From Microcaldota archaeon (lineage in GTDB: Archaea; Micrarchaeota; Micrarchaeia; Micrarchaeales; Micrarchaeaceae), in contig JAJYTM010000012.1 in NCBI GenBank assembly GCA_021793035.1, positions 1 through 13,952 on the forward strand: a stretch of DNA of 13,952 bases, read 5' to 3'. The notes below the pieces were generated by a model, which saw only the letters and a list, made by a program, of their open reading frames with translations, searched no databases and was not told the origin of the DNA. Of this stretch, positions 1-6,737 are shown one piece after another; the stretch's first letter is position 1, and every line of letters starts with the position of its first letter. Both the position numbers and the translations under genes were made by a program.

Positions 1-433
1 CGATCTTGGGTGTCACGAACACCTTTATGTCAACCGGCTTTTCTATCGACTTTAACTTCGCCTTAGTTGCATCGGAAAGCCTGCTTGCGCCTTTTGATAC
101 GTCAACAATGTCCTCCAGAAGCGATGAGAACTCATATTGCGCGGGTATGCCGAAATAGTATACACCATGGCCGTTCTTGCCCCAGAGCACTATTGCCGGC
201 GTCTTGTCCACACCGAGAAATATCGCCTCCTTCTTGTCTTTCTGGATATCATACACCTTGAGCTTCAGCCTGCCGTCTATGCCTGACAGCTCCTCGAGTA
301 TGCTCTGCGTGTCCTTGCAATATGCGCATTTGCCTGGGGCGTCCACAAACAACGATATGTTTACGTCTCCGCTCATGCCTTTCCTAAACATATCCTCTAT
401 GTACTTCCTGTCTTTATCAGATATGAATCCCAT
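1..433 (-). CDS. Protein disulfide oxidoreductase (PDO, glutaredoxin-like), 3' part outside window
   Basis: Partial gene: the first 144 codons are inside the window. PDOs are archaeal proteins of about 225 aa built from two thioredoxin folds; they form or isomerise disulfides in the cytoplasm of thermophiles. The start MGFISDKDRK resembles Pyrococcus PDO. The first fold holds the redox pair C36-A-Y-C39 in GKCAYCKD, the cis-proline loop DKTPAIV (P79), then YYFGIPAQYEF and LLEDIVDVS, which joins the two folds in this family. The visible protein ends in FVTPKI, where the known family continues TPTCPYC, so the first Cys of the second site is not at its usual place; it may be shifted or lost beyond the edge. 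The start is the ATG whose N-terminus aligns with the family. No clear Shine-Dalgarno is visible, and a TATA-like box and a strong palindrome lie upstream. Confidence 0.88.
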   Translation of the reverse strand, partial: MGFISDKDRKYIEDMFRKGMSGDVNISLFVDAPGKCAYCKDTQSILEELSGIDGRLKLKVYDIQKDKKEAIFLGVDKTPAIVLWGKNGHGVYYFGIPAQYEFSSLLEDIVDVSKGASRLSDATKAKLKSIEKPVDIKVFVTPKI

Positions 434-459
434 TTCATCACACAAATAGTCCTTGTTAC

Positions 460-478
460 GTGCCGCAAATTGCGGCAC
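460..478. promoter_or_regulatory. Perfect 9+1+9 palindrome, candidate operator for the PDO gene
   Basis: GTGCCGCAA-A-TTGCGGCAC reads the same on both strands except for the central base. It starts 27 nt upstream of the PDO start codon and about 15-20 nt downstream of a TATA-like box on the minus strand, which is where transcription would begin. A symmetric site there is typical of archaeal repressor operators. It could also form a hairpin in the 5' end of the mRNA. The binding protein is unknown. Confidence 0.6.
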
Positions 479-492
479 TGCTTCCCCGAAAG

Positions 493-500
493 ACCTATAT
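493..500 (-). promoter_or_regulatory. TATA-like box for the PDO gene
   Basis: Minus-strand TATATAGG about 60 nt before the PDO ATG; a start about 25 nt downstream would fall in the palindrome at 460-478. Assigned by position and sequence only. The AT run at 514-530 could also serve this strand. Confidence 0.4.
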
Positions 501-513
501 ACTCTATAATTGG

Positions 514-553
514 AATATATATAAATAATTACTGGCAGGAAAAATACTCTGGT
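514..553 (+). promoter_or_regulatory. Promoter of the first 166-aa gene (TATA box plus element like that at 5564)
   Basis: The TATA core ATATAAATA (519-527) is followed by TGGCAGGA and ATACT. Aligned by hand with the sequence before the second 166-aa gene (5564-5597), 27 of 33 ungapped columns match, and the similarity runs past the TATA core to the expected transcription start near 545-550. It leaves a very short leader before the ATG at 556. Confidence 0.55.
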
Positions 554-555
554 GA

Positions 556-1056
556 ATGGGCATGGTCCATAGGATGGCAGACGGTCAGAATCAGTCCAGG
601 TCTATACGCGTTGTTGATGTGGGCACTTTCCTCAACATAAGCAATAATCTGAAGTGGTCATATAGCCGTTGCATGCAGGATTTAGAGAAGATGGATAGTA
701 TGTATGATACGTCGCACGAACGCATTTTCAGGAAGCTGAAGATGATTACCAATACATATCTGTCTGAATTTAACAGACTTGCCGACCTGTCTGTATCCGG
801 AGAAGTCTCAAATCGCATCGAAAAGCGTCTAAATAAAGTGATACGGGATTTCAGCAATGATAAGGCTCTCAACGAAGCTTTAGCCAATGCCCGGGCGTTG
901 TCGCTGCTCGACCGCCCGCCGGAGGATATGGGCTACAGCCAGATCGAGCGAATATTCGATATCATAAACGCTTCTTATAGGGGGCTGTCAGACAGGATAA
1001 CCGAATTATATAAGGAAAGCATGGAGCAGCAGGTGCGCATATATAAGAGAAAGTAA
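556..1056 (+). CDS. Hypothetical 166-aa helical protein, paralogue candidate A
   Basis: I do not recognise the family. The protein is 166 aa, charged, without signal peptide or membrane segment, and looks mostly alpha-helical (long stretches rich in Glu, Lys, Leu and Ile, such as RIEKRLNKVIRDF). A hydrophobic strand IRVVDV (17-22) follows a polar N-terminus. It shares with the 166-aa protein at 5616-6116 the same length, IR[VI][VI]DV, an NxYL motif (here NTYL, 66-69) and a Y-x2-L segment near the C-terminus (SYRGLSDRI, 140-148). The ATG at 556 is preceded by GGTG with almost no spacing and would give a nearly leaderless mRNA; ATG 574 (MADGQN) is an alternative that lines up with an internal Met of the relative. 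It has its own promoter and a 235-nt gap behind it, so it is probably monocistronic. Confidence 0.72.
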   Translation: MGMVHRMADGQNQSRSIRVVDVGTFLNISNNLKWSYSRCMQDLEKMDSMYDTSHERIFRKLKMITNTYLSEFNRLADLSVSGEVSNRIEKRLNKVIRDFSNDKALNEALANARALSLLDRPPEDMGYSQIERIFDIINASYRGLSDRITELYKESMEQQVRIYKRK

Positions 1057-1109
1057 AAGCACATGCACGCCAAGCAAGAACCCATTTTTGCGCAGGCTCA
1101 GCAGAAACC

Positions 1110-1291
1110 TTTTTAAATATTCTATGCGAACTTCACAACGTGTTTGTTGCAAAACCCGGATCGAGGATTTCCTCATTTGCGGTTTGTGCCTGGTATGCCA
1201 TCAGGTATTAGATAGGGAGGTATGACGAGCAATAGATTCAAATAAAGTTTATTTTTTATTTGGCCATTTGGCTGTGCGGGGGTGCAGTTAC
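1110..1291 (+). promoter_or_regulatory. Possible structured leader upstream of the permease operon
   Basis: This covers most of the 235-nt gap between two co-directional genes. A TATA-like TTTTTAAATATT lies at about 1110-1121, 170 nt before the permease ATG, so a long 5' leader is possible. Foldable elements follow: GCAAA (1149-1153) with TTTGC (1176-1180) enclosing GAGG-ATTT-CCTC (1163-1174); a second hairpin at 1189-1205 (CCTG/CAGG plus a GU and a UA pair); GGGAGG (1215-1220); and the AT-rich inverted repeat AAATAAA-G-TTTATTT (1240-1254). A second promoter nearer the gene (1252-1260, T-rich) is equally possible, in which case the upstream part may be a small RNA. It matches no riboswitch class I know. 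Confidence 0.35.
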
Positions 1292-2863
1292 ATGGATATG
1301 GGAAAGAGAAAGAAGGATGAGACAAAGGTATTTGTGAGGCAGGCCACCGGGCTTGTAAAACACGTTTCGATGCTGGATGCGATAAGCCTGAACTTGGGCG
1401 ATATGTCTGCGGGCGCAGCTGTCGCTACCATAGGGTTTACCACAATACTCATGAGCACCATGGCTGGCGTGAATCTGGTTTACGCCTCTTTGCTCGCCTT
1501 CGTGCTCTCAATCCCACAGATAATAGTATATACGATAATGAACCGTAGAGTGCACAGGACAGGGGGAGATTACATCTGGACCTCAAGGGTCTTCGGAGGC
1601 ATGTTCGGCGGATCGCTAGCGTTCATGGGGTATTCGCTTGAGACTCTCGCCTACCTGGCGCTGATAGCCCTTTCGACAGTGTTCGCAATAGGCTCAGTTG
1701 GCGTATCATTGGGGTATAATGGCATGCTCGGCCTGGCGCTGAGCGGCGGCACTCCCGGTGCCATACCCTGGCTTCAATTCCTGATAGCCGCCGCAATATT
1801 CGCGGCGCTGATAGCCGTCAACATATTCAGGCCCAGGATAGGATATAAGATTGTCACAGTGGCGATACTGATAGGCATTGTTGTGCTCCTGCTGTCCATA
1901 GGCACGCTCTTTTTCGCCGGCAGAACCGGTGTCGAGAATTATATAGCAACGCTGCATTCAAACCAAGGCTTCAACGAGACGTACACGCAGGTGTCGCAGT
2001 CATATACTGGAGGTGGATTCAATTTCATGAATACGCTGCTGCTTCTGCCTTTCTTCGCGATATTCGTATACCCGTGGATGAACGCCGCCCCCGCAGTATC
2101 TTCTGAGATCAAGGGCAAGAACGGCATTAGGTGGGCCATACCAATATCTGTAATTATAGTGATGCTGCTCGTTACGGGCGCCTTTGCGACAATGTATTAC
2201 GTAGGGGGCTTCAGCTTCATAAATGGCGCGCTTAGCAATCCAACCCTGGTGTACGACTACTCGTTCAATTTCTGGACGCTTGCCATGGGTGTTTCAAATT
2301 CCTACATACTGAGCCTGATAATAGGCGTAGGGTGGATAGTGTGGGACATTGCCATATTGGCTTATGGCATAATAGTGTTCTCTAGATATATATTCGCGCA
2401 GGCCTTCGACAGGTTCCTGCCGGAGAAGCTGGCGTACATAAGCCCGAGGTACAGTTCGCCTGTAGCGGCGCACGTGTTTGACCTGGTAATCACAGTTGCG
2501 CTCATAGGCGGCGCAGCATTCCTTTACGGTCCATTCTCCTCGCTGTACGGAGCTGTCGTTGCTGCGATGATATACTTCGTCTTCATAGGCCTCGCTGCGG
2601 TGATATACGCGATAAAGCACGACAAGAATATTAGCAGCAAGTTCACCCTAGTAATAGCTGGGATATTGATGGCTGCCGTATTTGGCTACATAACCTACCA
2701 GTTCCTCGCATATCCGCTGGTCTGGGGCGGCAACTACTTAGCATACGGCTATGTGGTAATATCGTTCGTGGCAGGCATAGTGCTGTACTCGATATCAAAG
2801 AAGAGCAACGCAAAGAAAGGCATAGACATAACTATGGCATTCAAAGAGATACCGCCTGAGTAG
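1292..2863 (+). CDS. APC-superfamily permease (amino acid transporter type)
   Basis: A 523-aa integral membrane protein with eleven to twelve hydrophobic segments across its length, the usual APC size. APC carriers move amino acids, polyamines or related amines by H+ or Na+ coupling. The family hallmark after the second segment is clear: RTGGDYIWTSR (T90-G91-G92-D93-Y94). The N-terminus runs into SLNLGDMSAGAAVATIGF, the unwound first-helix region that binds substrate in this fold. The substrate cannot be read from the sequence. ATG 1292 is chosen because GGGGGTG at 1278-1284 sits 7 nt upstream; a TTG at 1268 would add eight residues that lack family character. The stop lies 7 nt before the metallophosphoesterase start, so the two are very likely co-transcribed. 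Confidence 0.88.
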   Translation: MDMGKRKKDETKVFVRQATGLVKHVSMLDAISLNLGDMSAGAAVATIGFTTILMSTMAGVNLVYASLLAFVLSIPQIIVYTIMNRRVHRTGGDYIWTSRVFGGMFGGSLAFMGYSLETLAYLALIALSTVFAIGSVGVSLGYNGMLGLALSGGTPGAIPWLQFLIAAAIFAALIAVNIFRPRIGYKIVTVAILIGIVVLLLSIGTLFFAGRTGVENYIATLHSNQGFNETYTQVSQSYTGGGFNFMNTLLLLPFFAIFVYPWMNAAPAVSSEIKGKNGIRWAIPISVIIVMLLVTGAFATMYYVGGFSFINGALSNPTLVYDYSFNFWTLAMGVSNSYILSLIIGVGWIVWDIAILAYGIIVFSRYIFAQAFDRFLPEKLAYISPRYSSPVAAHVFDLVITVALIGGAAFLYGPFSSLYGAVVAAMIYFVFIGLAAVIYAIKHDKNISSKFTLVIAGILMAAVFGYITYQFLAYPLVWGGNYLAYGYVVISFVAGIVLYSISKKSNAKKGIDITMAFKEIPPE

Positions 2864-2870
2864 TGTTTCT

Positions 2871-3830
2871 ATGGCTCTTAGGATATTTTTTGCGTCTGAC
2901 CTGCATGGTTCTGAACTGGCCATGAACAAGCTTATAAACTCCGCACAGTTCTACAAGCTGAAATACATAATAGTAGGCGGCGACCTCACTGGCAAGGTCC
3001 TCGTCCCTATAGTTAGGGATGGCAACAGGTACCGCCTTGAACTATTCGGCGAGCAGAAGCGCATCAAGGAATCCGAGCTGGAGGACGCAGAGAGCGAGAT
3101 AAGGCTCAACGGCGAATACTACCGCGTGATGGAAAGGGATGAGTATGAGGAAGCGCAGGAAAATCCTAAGATCATACGGAAGATTTTCATAGAGGAGATG
3201 CTCAAGTCGCTCGAAAAATTCATCCAGAAAGCCCATTCAAAGCTCGGGCCATTCGGCGCGAAAATGCTCCTTCTAGCGGGCAACGACGACTATGACGAGG
3301 TGGCTGATTATATCAAAAGGAATTCTGACGAAACAATCACCGAATTCGACAAAAAGTCCGTAGATATAGAGGGATATAATTTCGTCGGGTACGGCTACTC
3401 AAATAAGACTCCATGGAGCACACCCAGGGAAAGGGACGAAGACACCATTTACAAAGAGCTTAATTCGGTAGTATCTGGCGCCGATCCTGGCAGATCGGTA
3501 TATGTGATACACGTGCCGCCCATAAACACGAAGATAGACAAGGCGCCGGAACTGACACCGGATATGAAGCAGAGGGTCAGCTCAGGATACATGAGCATGA
3601 GTTCGGTAGGCAGCGAGGCCGTCAGGCGCATAATAGAGGAGCGTGCGCCGATAGCGGGCTTGCACGGTCACATACATGAAGCCACAGGGATAGACTACAT
3701 CAAGTCCAACAGCGGCAAACTCGTCCCGGTCTTCAATCCTGGGAGCGACTACAGCTCCGGAGTATTGAGCGGCGTGATAATCGATTTTGACAGCTATAAG
3801 GTAGCGAAATACAATTTTACGCGTGGATAG
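2871..3830 (+). CDS. Calcineurin-like metallophosphoesterase with a large charged insert
   Basis: A 319-aa cytoplasmic enzyme of the dinuclear-metal phosphoesterase superfamily, which hydrolyses phosphomonoesters, phosphodiesters or cyclic nucleotides. All five metal motifs are visible: D10-x-H12 (SDLHGS), G37-D38 (VGGDLTGK), G137-N138-D139 (LAGNDDYDE; many relatives have GNHD/E), H214 (VIHVPP) and H265-G-H267-I-H269. The usual distance from the GD to the GN motif is about 30-40 residues; here it is about 100, because residues 45-125 form a highly charged, helical insert (for example ESELEDAESEIR). The substrate is unknown. The gene sits 7 nt after the permease and 1 nt before the nucleotidyltransferase-phosphoribosyltransferase fusion, suggesting that it acts on that protein's product or a related nucleotide. 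Confidence 0.87.
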   Translation: MALRIFFASDLHGSELAMNKLINSAQFYKLKYIIVGGDLTGKVLVPIVRDGNRYRLELFGEQKRIKESELEDAESEIRLNGEYYRVMERDEYEEAQENPKIIRKIFIEEMLKSLEKFIQKAHSKLGPFGAKMLLLAGNDDYDEVADYIKRNSDETITEFDKKSVDIEGYNFVGYGYSNKTPWSTPRERDEDTIYKELNSVVSGADPGRSVYVIHVPPINTKIDKAPELTPDMKQRVSSGYMSMSSVGSEAVRRIIEERAPIAGLHGHIHEATGIDYIKSNSGKLVPVFNPGSDYSSGVLSGVIIDFDSYKVAKYNFTRG

Positions 3831-3831
3831 G

Positions 3832-5562
3832 ATGGCAAGCGAGAGGGAGCTGCTGAGCAAGTCTATAGAAGTGATTTCGAAGGCGCAGGAGGAGGGCATC
3901 CCATTGCGCCTCCTTGGCGGTCTCGCAGTGGCATATCTTGCACCGAACGGCCGGACCATAGGCGAATTCAACAGGGAGTCAAACGATATAGACCTATTCT
4001 CCCTCAGCCAGTACGCCGGCAAGCTGAACTCATTCCTGAAGAGGCATGAAATACTGTCAGATAACCGCTTCAATGCACTCTATGGGGCCAAGAGGCAGCA
4101 GTATTTCTACGGCGAGACAAAAGTAGACCTGCTCCTGGACGAGTTCAGGATGTGCCACAGGTTGCCGTTAAAGAGCAGACTGCCCATGGCAAGCATAACT
4201 ATACCCCCTTCTGACCTGCTTCTGACTAAGCTGCAGATATACGAGATAAACGAGAAGGACATAAAGGATGTGCTGGCTCTGCTGCACGATCTGAAGATGG
4301 GGAATGCCGATACCCACACGTCGATGGACGCAGGTTACATAGCCGATCTTTTGGCAAACGATTGGGGCCTTTACAGGACGGTGACAATGAACCTGGAGAA
4401 GGTCAACGGCTATCTGGAAAGCACAAGCCTAGAACCGAAGAAAAAGCACAGGGTCAGCGAGGAAATAGAGTACCTTAAGAACGCCATAGACCTCAGGCCC
4501 AAATCCATAGGCTGGAAGCTCCGGGCGAAGGTTGGGGACAAAAAACGCTGGTACGAGCTCCCCGAGGAGGTCGAATACGTGGTCCCATCAGTAAGCAAGG
4601 CCGCAATGGGGGAGATAGCGGTAGAAGAGAACGGCCGCACGTACTATTGGATGAGCTTCATAGAGATGCAGGAGCTGTCGAAGAAGATGGCCAAGGAAGT
4701 GCTAAGCGAATACGGTAAACCTAAAGCCATACTCTATATAGAACGCGGCGGCATGGTGCTGGCGCACATGTTGTCCGATATGATTGGCGTAGATGAGCTG
4801 TATGGCCTGCAGATGGTGTCGTATACTGATATCAACCAGAACGGCAAGCTCTACATACTGCCGCATTATATCTCGTTGGAGCTGAAGAGGGGGGAGTATG
4901 TGCTGTTGGTGGATGACATAGCAGATTCTGGCAAGACCCTGAAGGCAGCAACAGAGCTGTTCAGGAAAAAGTACGAGAAGGTGGTTACTACTACATTGGT
5001 ATACAAGCCCCACTCTGTGTTTAAGCCTGATATCATGGGCAAACAGATGCAGGACAACGCCTGGATCGTATTCGACTACGAGGAGAACGAGAGCAGGATA
5101 GACTTCAAGAGGTCGAACATAGGCGGCGGCCTCAAGCTCATAGAGCACGCAAGGGGCGAGAAGCAGCTCGGCTTTGACGAGATTAAGTCTAAGTCGGAAG
5201 AGCTATCAAGGAGGGTATTGGGCAGAGGCAGCAAGCCTGCCGCCATACTGTACATGTCTCGCTCGGGGCTGATAGTAGCGAGGCTGCTGAGCGACTACCT
5301 GTCCGTCAAGAGGGTTAGCAGCATCATGCCGAACAAATATATAACCGGCGACTACCTACAGCATGTTGCTAATGTATGCTCAAAGGCACTGTCGGAGAAT
5401 CCATCCAGCTACATACTGCTTGTGGATAGTACAGCAGATAACATATCCGGCATAAAGAAGAGCCTATCTGAAAGGATGCCGGATATAAGACTGCTTACCG
5501 CCTCGACGGAGCTGCCGGGCAGAAAAGGCCGCGATGTAGACTTCCTACCCAATAAATCATAA
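3832..5562 (+). CDS. Nucleotidyltransferase - phosphoribosyltransferase - degenerate phosphoribosyltransferase fusion
   Basis: A 576-aa three-part protein. Residues 1-150 are a nucleotidyltransferase of the AbiEii/MNT kind: LLGGLAVAYLAP (G29-G30), ESNDIDLFS (D52, D54) and KVDLLLDEF (D99), so all three metal-binding acids are present, followed by LLTKLQIYEINEKDIKDV. Residues 150-265 form a linker typical of archaeal members (WKLRAKVGDKKRWYELPEEV). Residues 267-440 are a type I PRTase: KPKAILYIERGGMVLA (296-311) and the PRPP loop VLLVDDIADSGKTL (357-370). Residues 445-565 repeat it: KPAAILYMSRSGLIVA (468-483) and YILLVDSTADNISG (527-540), with the second Asp and the Gly/Thr of the loop lost. 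ATG 3832 lies one base after the previous stop; GTG 3823 would overlap it. The substrates of both active sites are unknown. The PRTase most resembles purine PRTases (COG2236/Gpt-like). Confidence 0.85.
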   Translation: MASERELLSKSIEVISKAQEEGIPLRLLGGLAVAYLAPNGRTIGEFNRESNDIDLFSLSQYAGKLNSFLKRHEILSDNRFNALYGAKRQQYFYGETKVDLLLDEFRMCHRLPLKSRLPMASITIPPSDLLLTKLQIYEINEKDIKDVLALLHDLKMGNADTHTSMDAGYIADLLANDWGLYRTVTMNLEKVNGYLESTSLEPKKKHRVSEEIEYLKNAIDLRPKSIGWKLRAKVGDKKRWYELPEEVEYVVPSVSKAAMGEIAVEENGRTYYWMSFIEMQELSKKMAKEVLSEYGKPKAILYIERGGMVLAHMLSDMIGVDELYGLQMVSYTDINQNGKLYILPHYISLELKRGEYVLLVDDIADSGKTLKAATELFRKKYEKVVTTTLVYKPHSVFKPDIMGKQMQDNAWIVFDYEENESRIDFKRSNIGGGLKLIEHARGEKQLGFDEIKSKSEELSRRVLGRGSKPAAILYMSRSGLIVARLLSDYLSVKRVSSIMPNKYITGDYLQHVANVCSKALSENPSSYILLVDSTADNISGIKKSLSERMPDIRLLTASTELPGRKGRDVDFLPNKS

Positions 5563-5563
5563 G

Positions 5564-5597
5564 ATATAAATATAATAATGGGAGGATATACTTTTGT
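5564..5597 (+). promoter_or_regulatory. Promoter of the second 166-aa gene (similar to that at 514-553)
   Basis: ATATAAATA (5564-5572) begins right after the stop of the fusion gene and is followed by TGGGAGGA and ATACT, matching the promoter of the first 166-aa gene. The next gene therefore probably has its own transcript even though it lies only 53 nt behind the operon. Expected start of transcription is about 5592. Confidence 0.5.
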
Positions 5598-5615
5598 ACA
5601 GTTCAGAGGTAGTGC

Positions 5616-6116
5616 GTGCCTACGAATTACAGCAAGTTCCGAAGTGGTCACATGCAGGCAGATAATAGGAGAGTGGATATTCGCATAATAGACGTGAATG
5701 ATGTACGCTTATTGTATAAATCCTCCAGCAAAGAGTATAATGCTGCAATAAATATAGCGAAAATGGCTGATGATAGCAGCACCGAGCTAGGCGAGGAAGA
5801 TGCGCGGAGGGAAGGTGTAATAGCTGGCATAAGGGCCATGGCTAATGCATATCTCGAAATACGTAAGACAATTATCTCTAACTACGTTAACATACCATCG
5901 AGCACAGAGGCTGCATTGAGGGAAGAGTACGGCAGGCAGGACAATAACAAGGGGCTGTCAATTGCGCTCAAGGTATCGCCCCTGATTGGTACATCAAAGG
6001 CCACTTACAGGGTTAGCATCGACACCCTATTCAGGCATTACGGCAACCTTAATACCGCTGTAGCAAGGATTGTAGATATACTGAAATTAGATGCTGAGAA
6101 GAACGCTGCACAATGA
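5616..6116 (+). CDS. Hypothetical 166-aa helical protein, paralogue candidate B
   Basis: I do not recognise the family. 166 aa, soluble, charged and mostly helical. Features shared with the protein at 556-1056: identical length from the chosen starts, VDIRIIDV (IRIIDV, 22-27), NAYL (77-80), a Y-x2-L segment (HYGNLNTAV, 141-149) and a final amphipathic helix (VARIVDILKL). The start is GTG 5616 because GAGGT (5606-5610) stands 5 nt before it; ATG 5652 (MQADNR) is the alternative that aligns with an internal Met of the relative. It has its own promoter behind the fusion gene and ends 30 nt from the convergent gene on the other strand. The relationship to candidate A rests on short motifs and on the promoter, so it is suggestive only. 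Confidence 0.7.
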   Translation: MPTNYSKFRSGHMQADNRRVDIRIIDVNDVRLLYKSSSKEYNAAINIAKMADDSSTELGEEDARREGVIAGIRAMANAYLEIRKTIISNYVNIPSSTEAALREEYGRQDNNKGLSIALKVSPLIGTSKATYRVSIDTLFRHYGNLNTAVARIVDILKLDAEKNAAQ

Positions 6117-6146
6117 GCAAAGCGCAAGAGCAGTCGGCGCTTCAAC

Positions 6147-6737
6147 TCACTGCTTGCGTTCTAAATCCCTTTTTGCGGCAATATATTCCCTCAGCGCGCG
6201 CGCCGCCAACGCGCCATTGCCTGTTAGCTGCACCTCCGTGTTGCCATCAAAGTTAGCGCTGCTCAAATCTGTACTGCATTTCACAAAGCCATTGGCCTCT
6301 AAATAAGCCAGCGTGTCGTTTAAATCGGTCCGAGGTTTGCTCCTGTCTATCCACAATATTCTGGAGTTCGCAGACAGACCTGACTCTATGTTCCTAAGTA
6401 ATCTGCTAGCTTTAACTGTCGTTCCTGCCTTTACTTCGTCAGAGCTTAGGTCGTGCCCGTCCTCATTCTTGAAAAATGAGATCATGACATATAGCGCCAA
6501 AGGCTTCTTGGATTCCGTAAAGTTGCGAGCTATGCCGGATCCATACTCTATTGTTCCCCTCAGTCTCGATTCTTTATTGGAAGCCATGCGCTTCTTGATG
6601 TTTTCCAGCTCTTCAGTAACGCTCTTCATCTTCTCAGCGAGGCGCTTATCTGTGTTTTCGTTATCCAATAGGCCGTGCACATACTTGGCAGTCAGCAAGT
6701 CCATTGGAGTCCTCTTTGGTGTTTTGGTGTCGTTCAT
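6147..6737 (-). CDS. Hypothetical protein with N-terminal coiled coil and winged-helix-like C-terminus
   Basis: A 196-aa protein of no family I can name. Residues 28-52 (TDKRLAEKMKSVTEELENIK) look like a coiled coil. The middle contains a short hydrophobic strand (ALYVMISFF). The last 60 residues have the pattern of a winged helix: NDTLAYLEANGFVKC (helix, turn, short strand), then EVQLTGNGALAARALREYI, like the wing strand and final helix of MarR/PadR-like or PCI-type domains. It may bind DNA or mediate assembly. ATG 6737 is preferred; a GTG at 6746 would add three residues. No Shine-Dalgarno is close, and the TATA-like run at 6761-6773 would place the transcript start 3-8 nt before the ATG. 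It converges on the second 166-aa gene with 30 nt between stops. Confidence 0.7.
   Translation of the reverse strand: MNDTKTPKRTPMDLLTAKYVHGLLDNENTDKRLAEKMKSVTEELENIKKRMASNKESRLRGTIEYGSGIARNFTESKKPLALYVMISFFKNEDGHDLSSDEVKAGTTVKASRLLRNIESGLSANSRILWIDRSKPRTDLNDTLAYLEANGFVKCSTDLSSANFDGNTEVQLTGNGALAARALREYIAAKRDLERKQ

Noticed and set aside
1140..1211. A 23-codon reading frame (GTG start) about 25 nt behind the TATA-like box at 1110-1121, possible leader peptide
   Set aside because: Only position supports it: no Shine-Dalgarno, no biased composition such as repeated amino acids, and it overlaps the possible RNA hairpins.
3832..4280. The nucleotidyltransferase as half of a classic AbiE or MNT/HEPN toxin-antitoxin pair
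   Set aside because: No HEPN or AbiEi-type partner is adjacent; the domain is fused to PRTase modules and follows a phosphoesterase, so a standard toxin-antitoxin call is not supported.
4702..5148. A 148-codon open frame on the minus strand within the fusion gene
   Set aside because: The plus strand there encodes the PRTase with a clear PRPP loop; the antisense frame is a shadow.
5578..5688. A 36-codon frame starting ATGGGAGGA near the promoter of the second 166-aa gene
   Set aside because: It overlaps the real gene in another frame, lies over the promoter element, and has no family or composition support.
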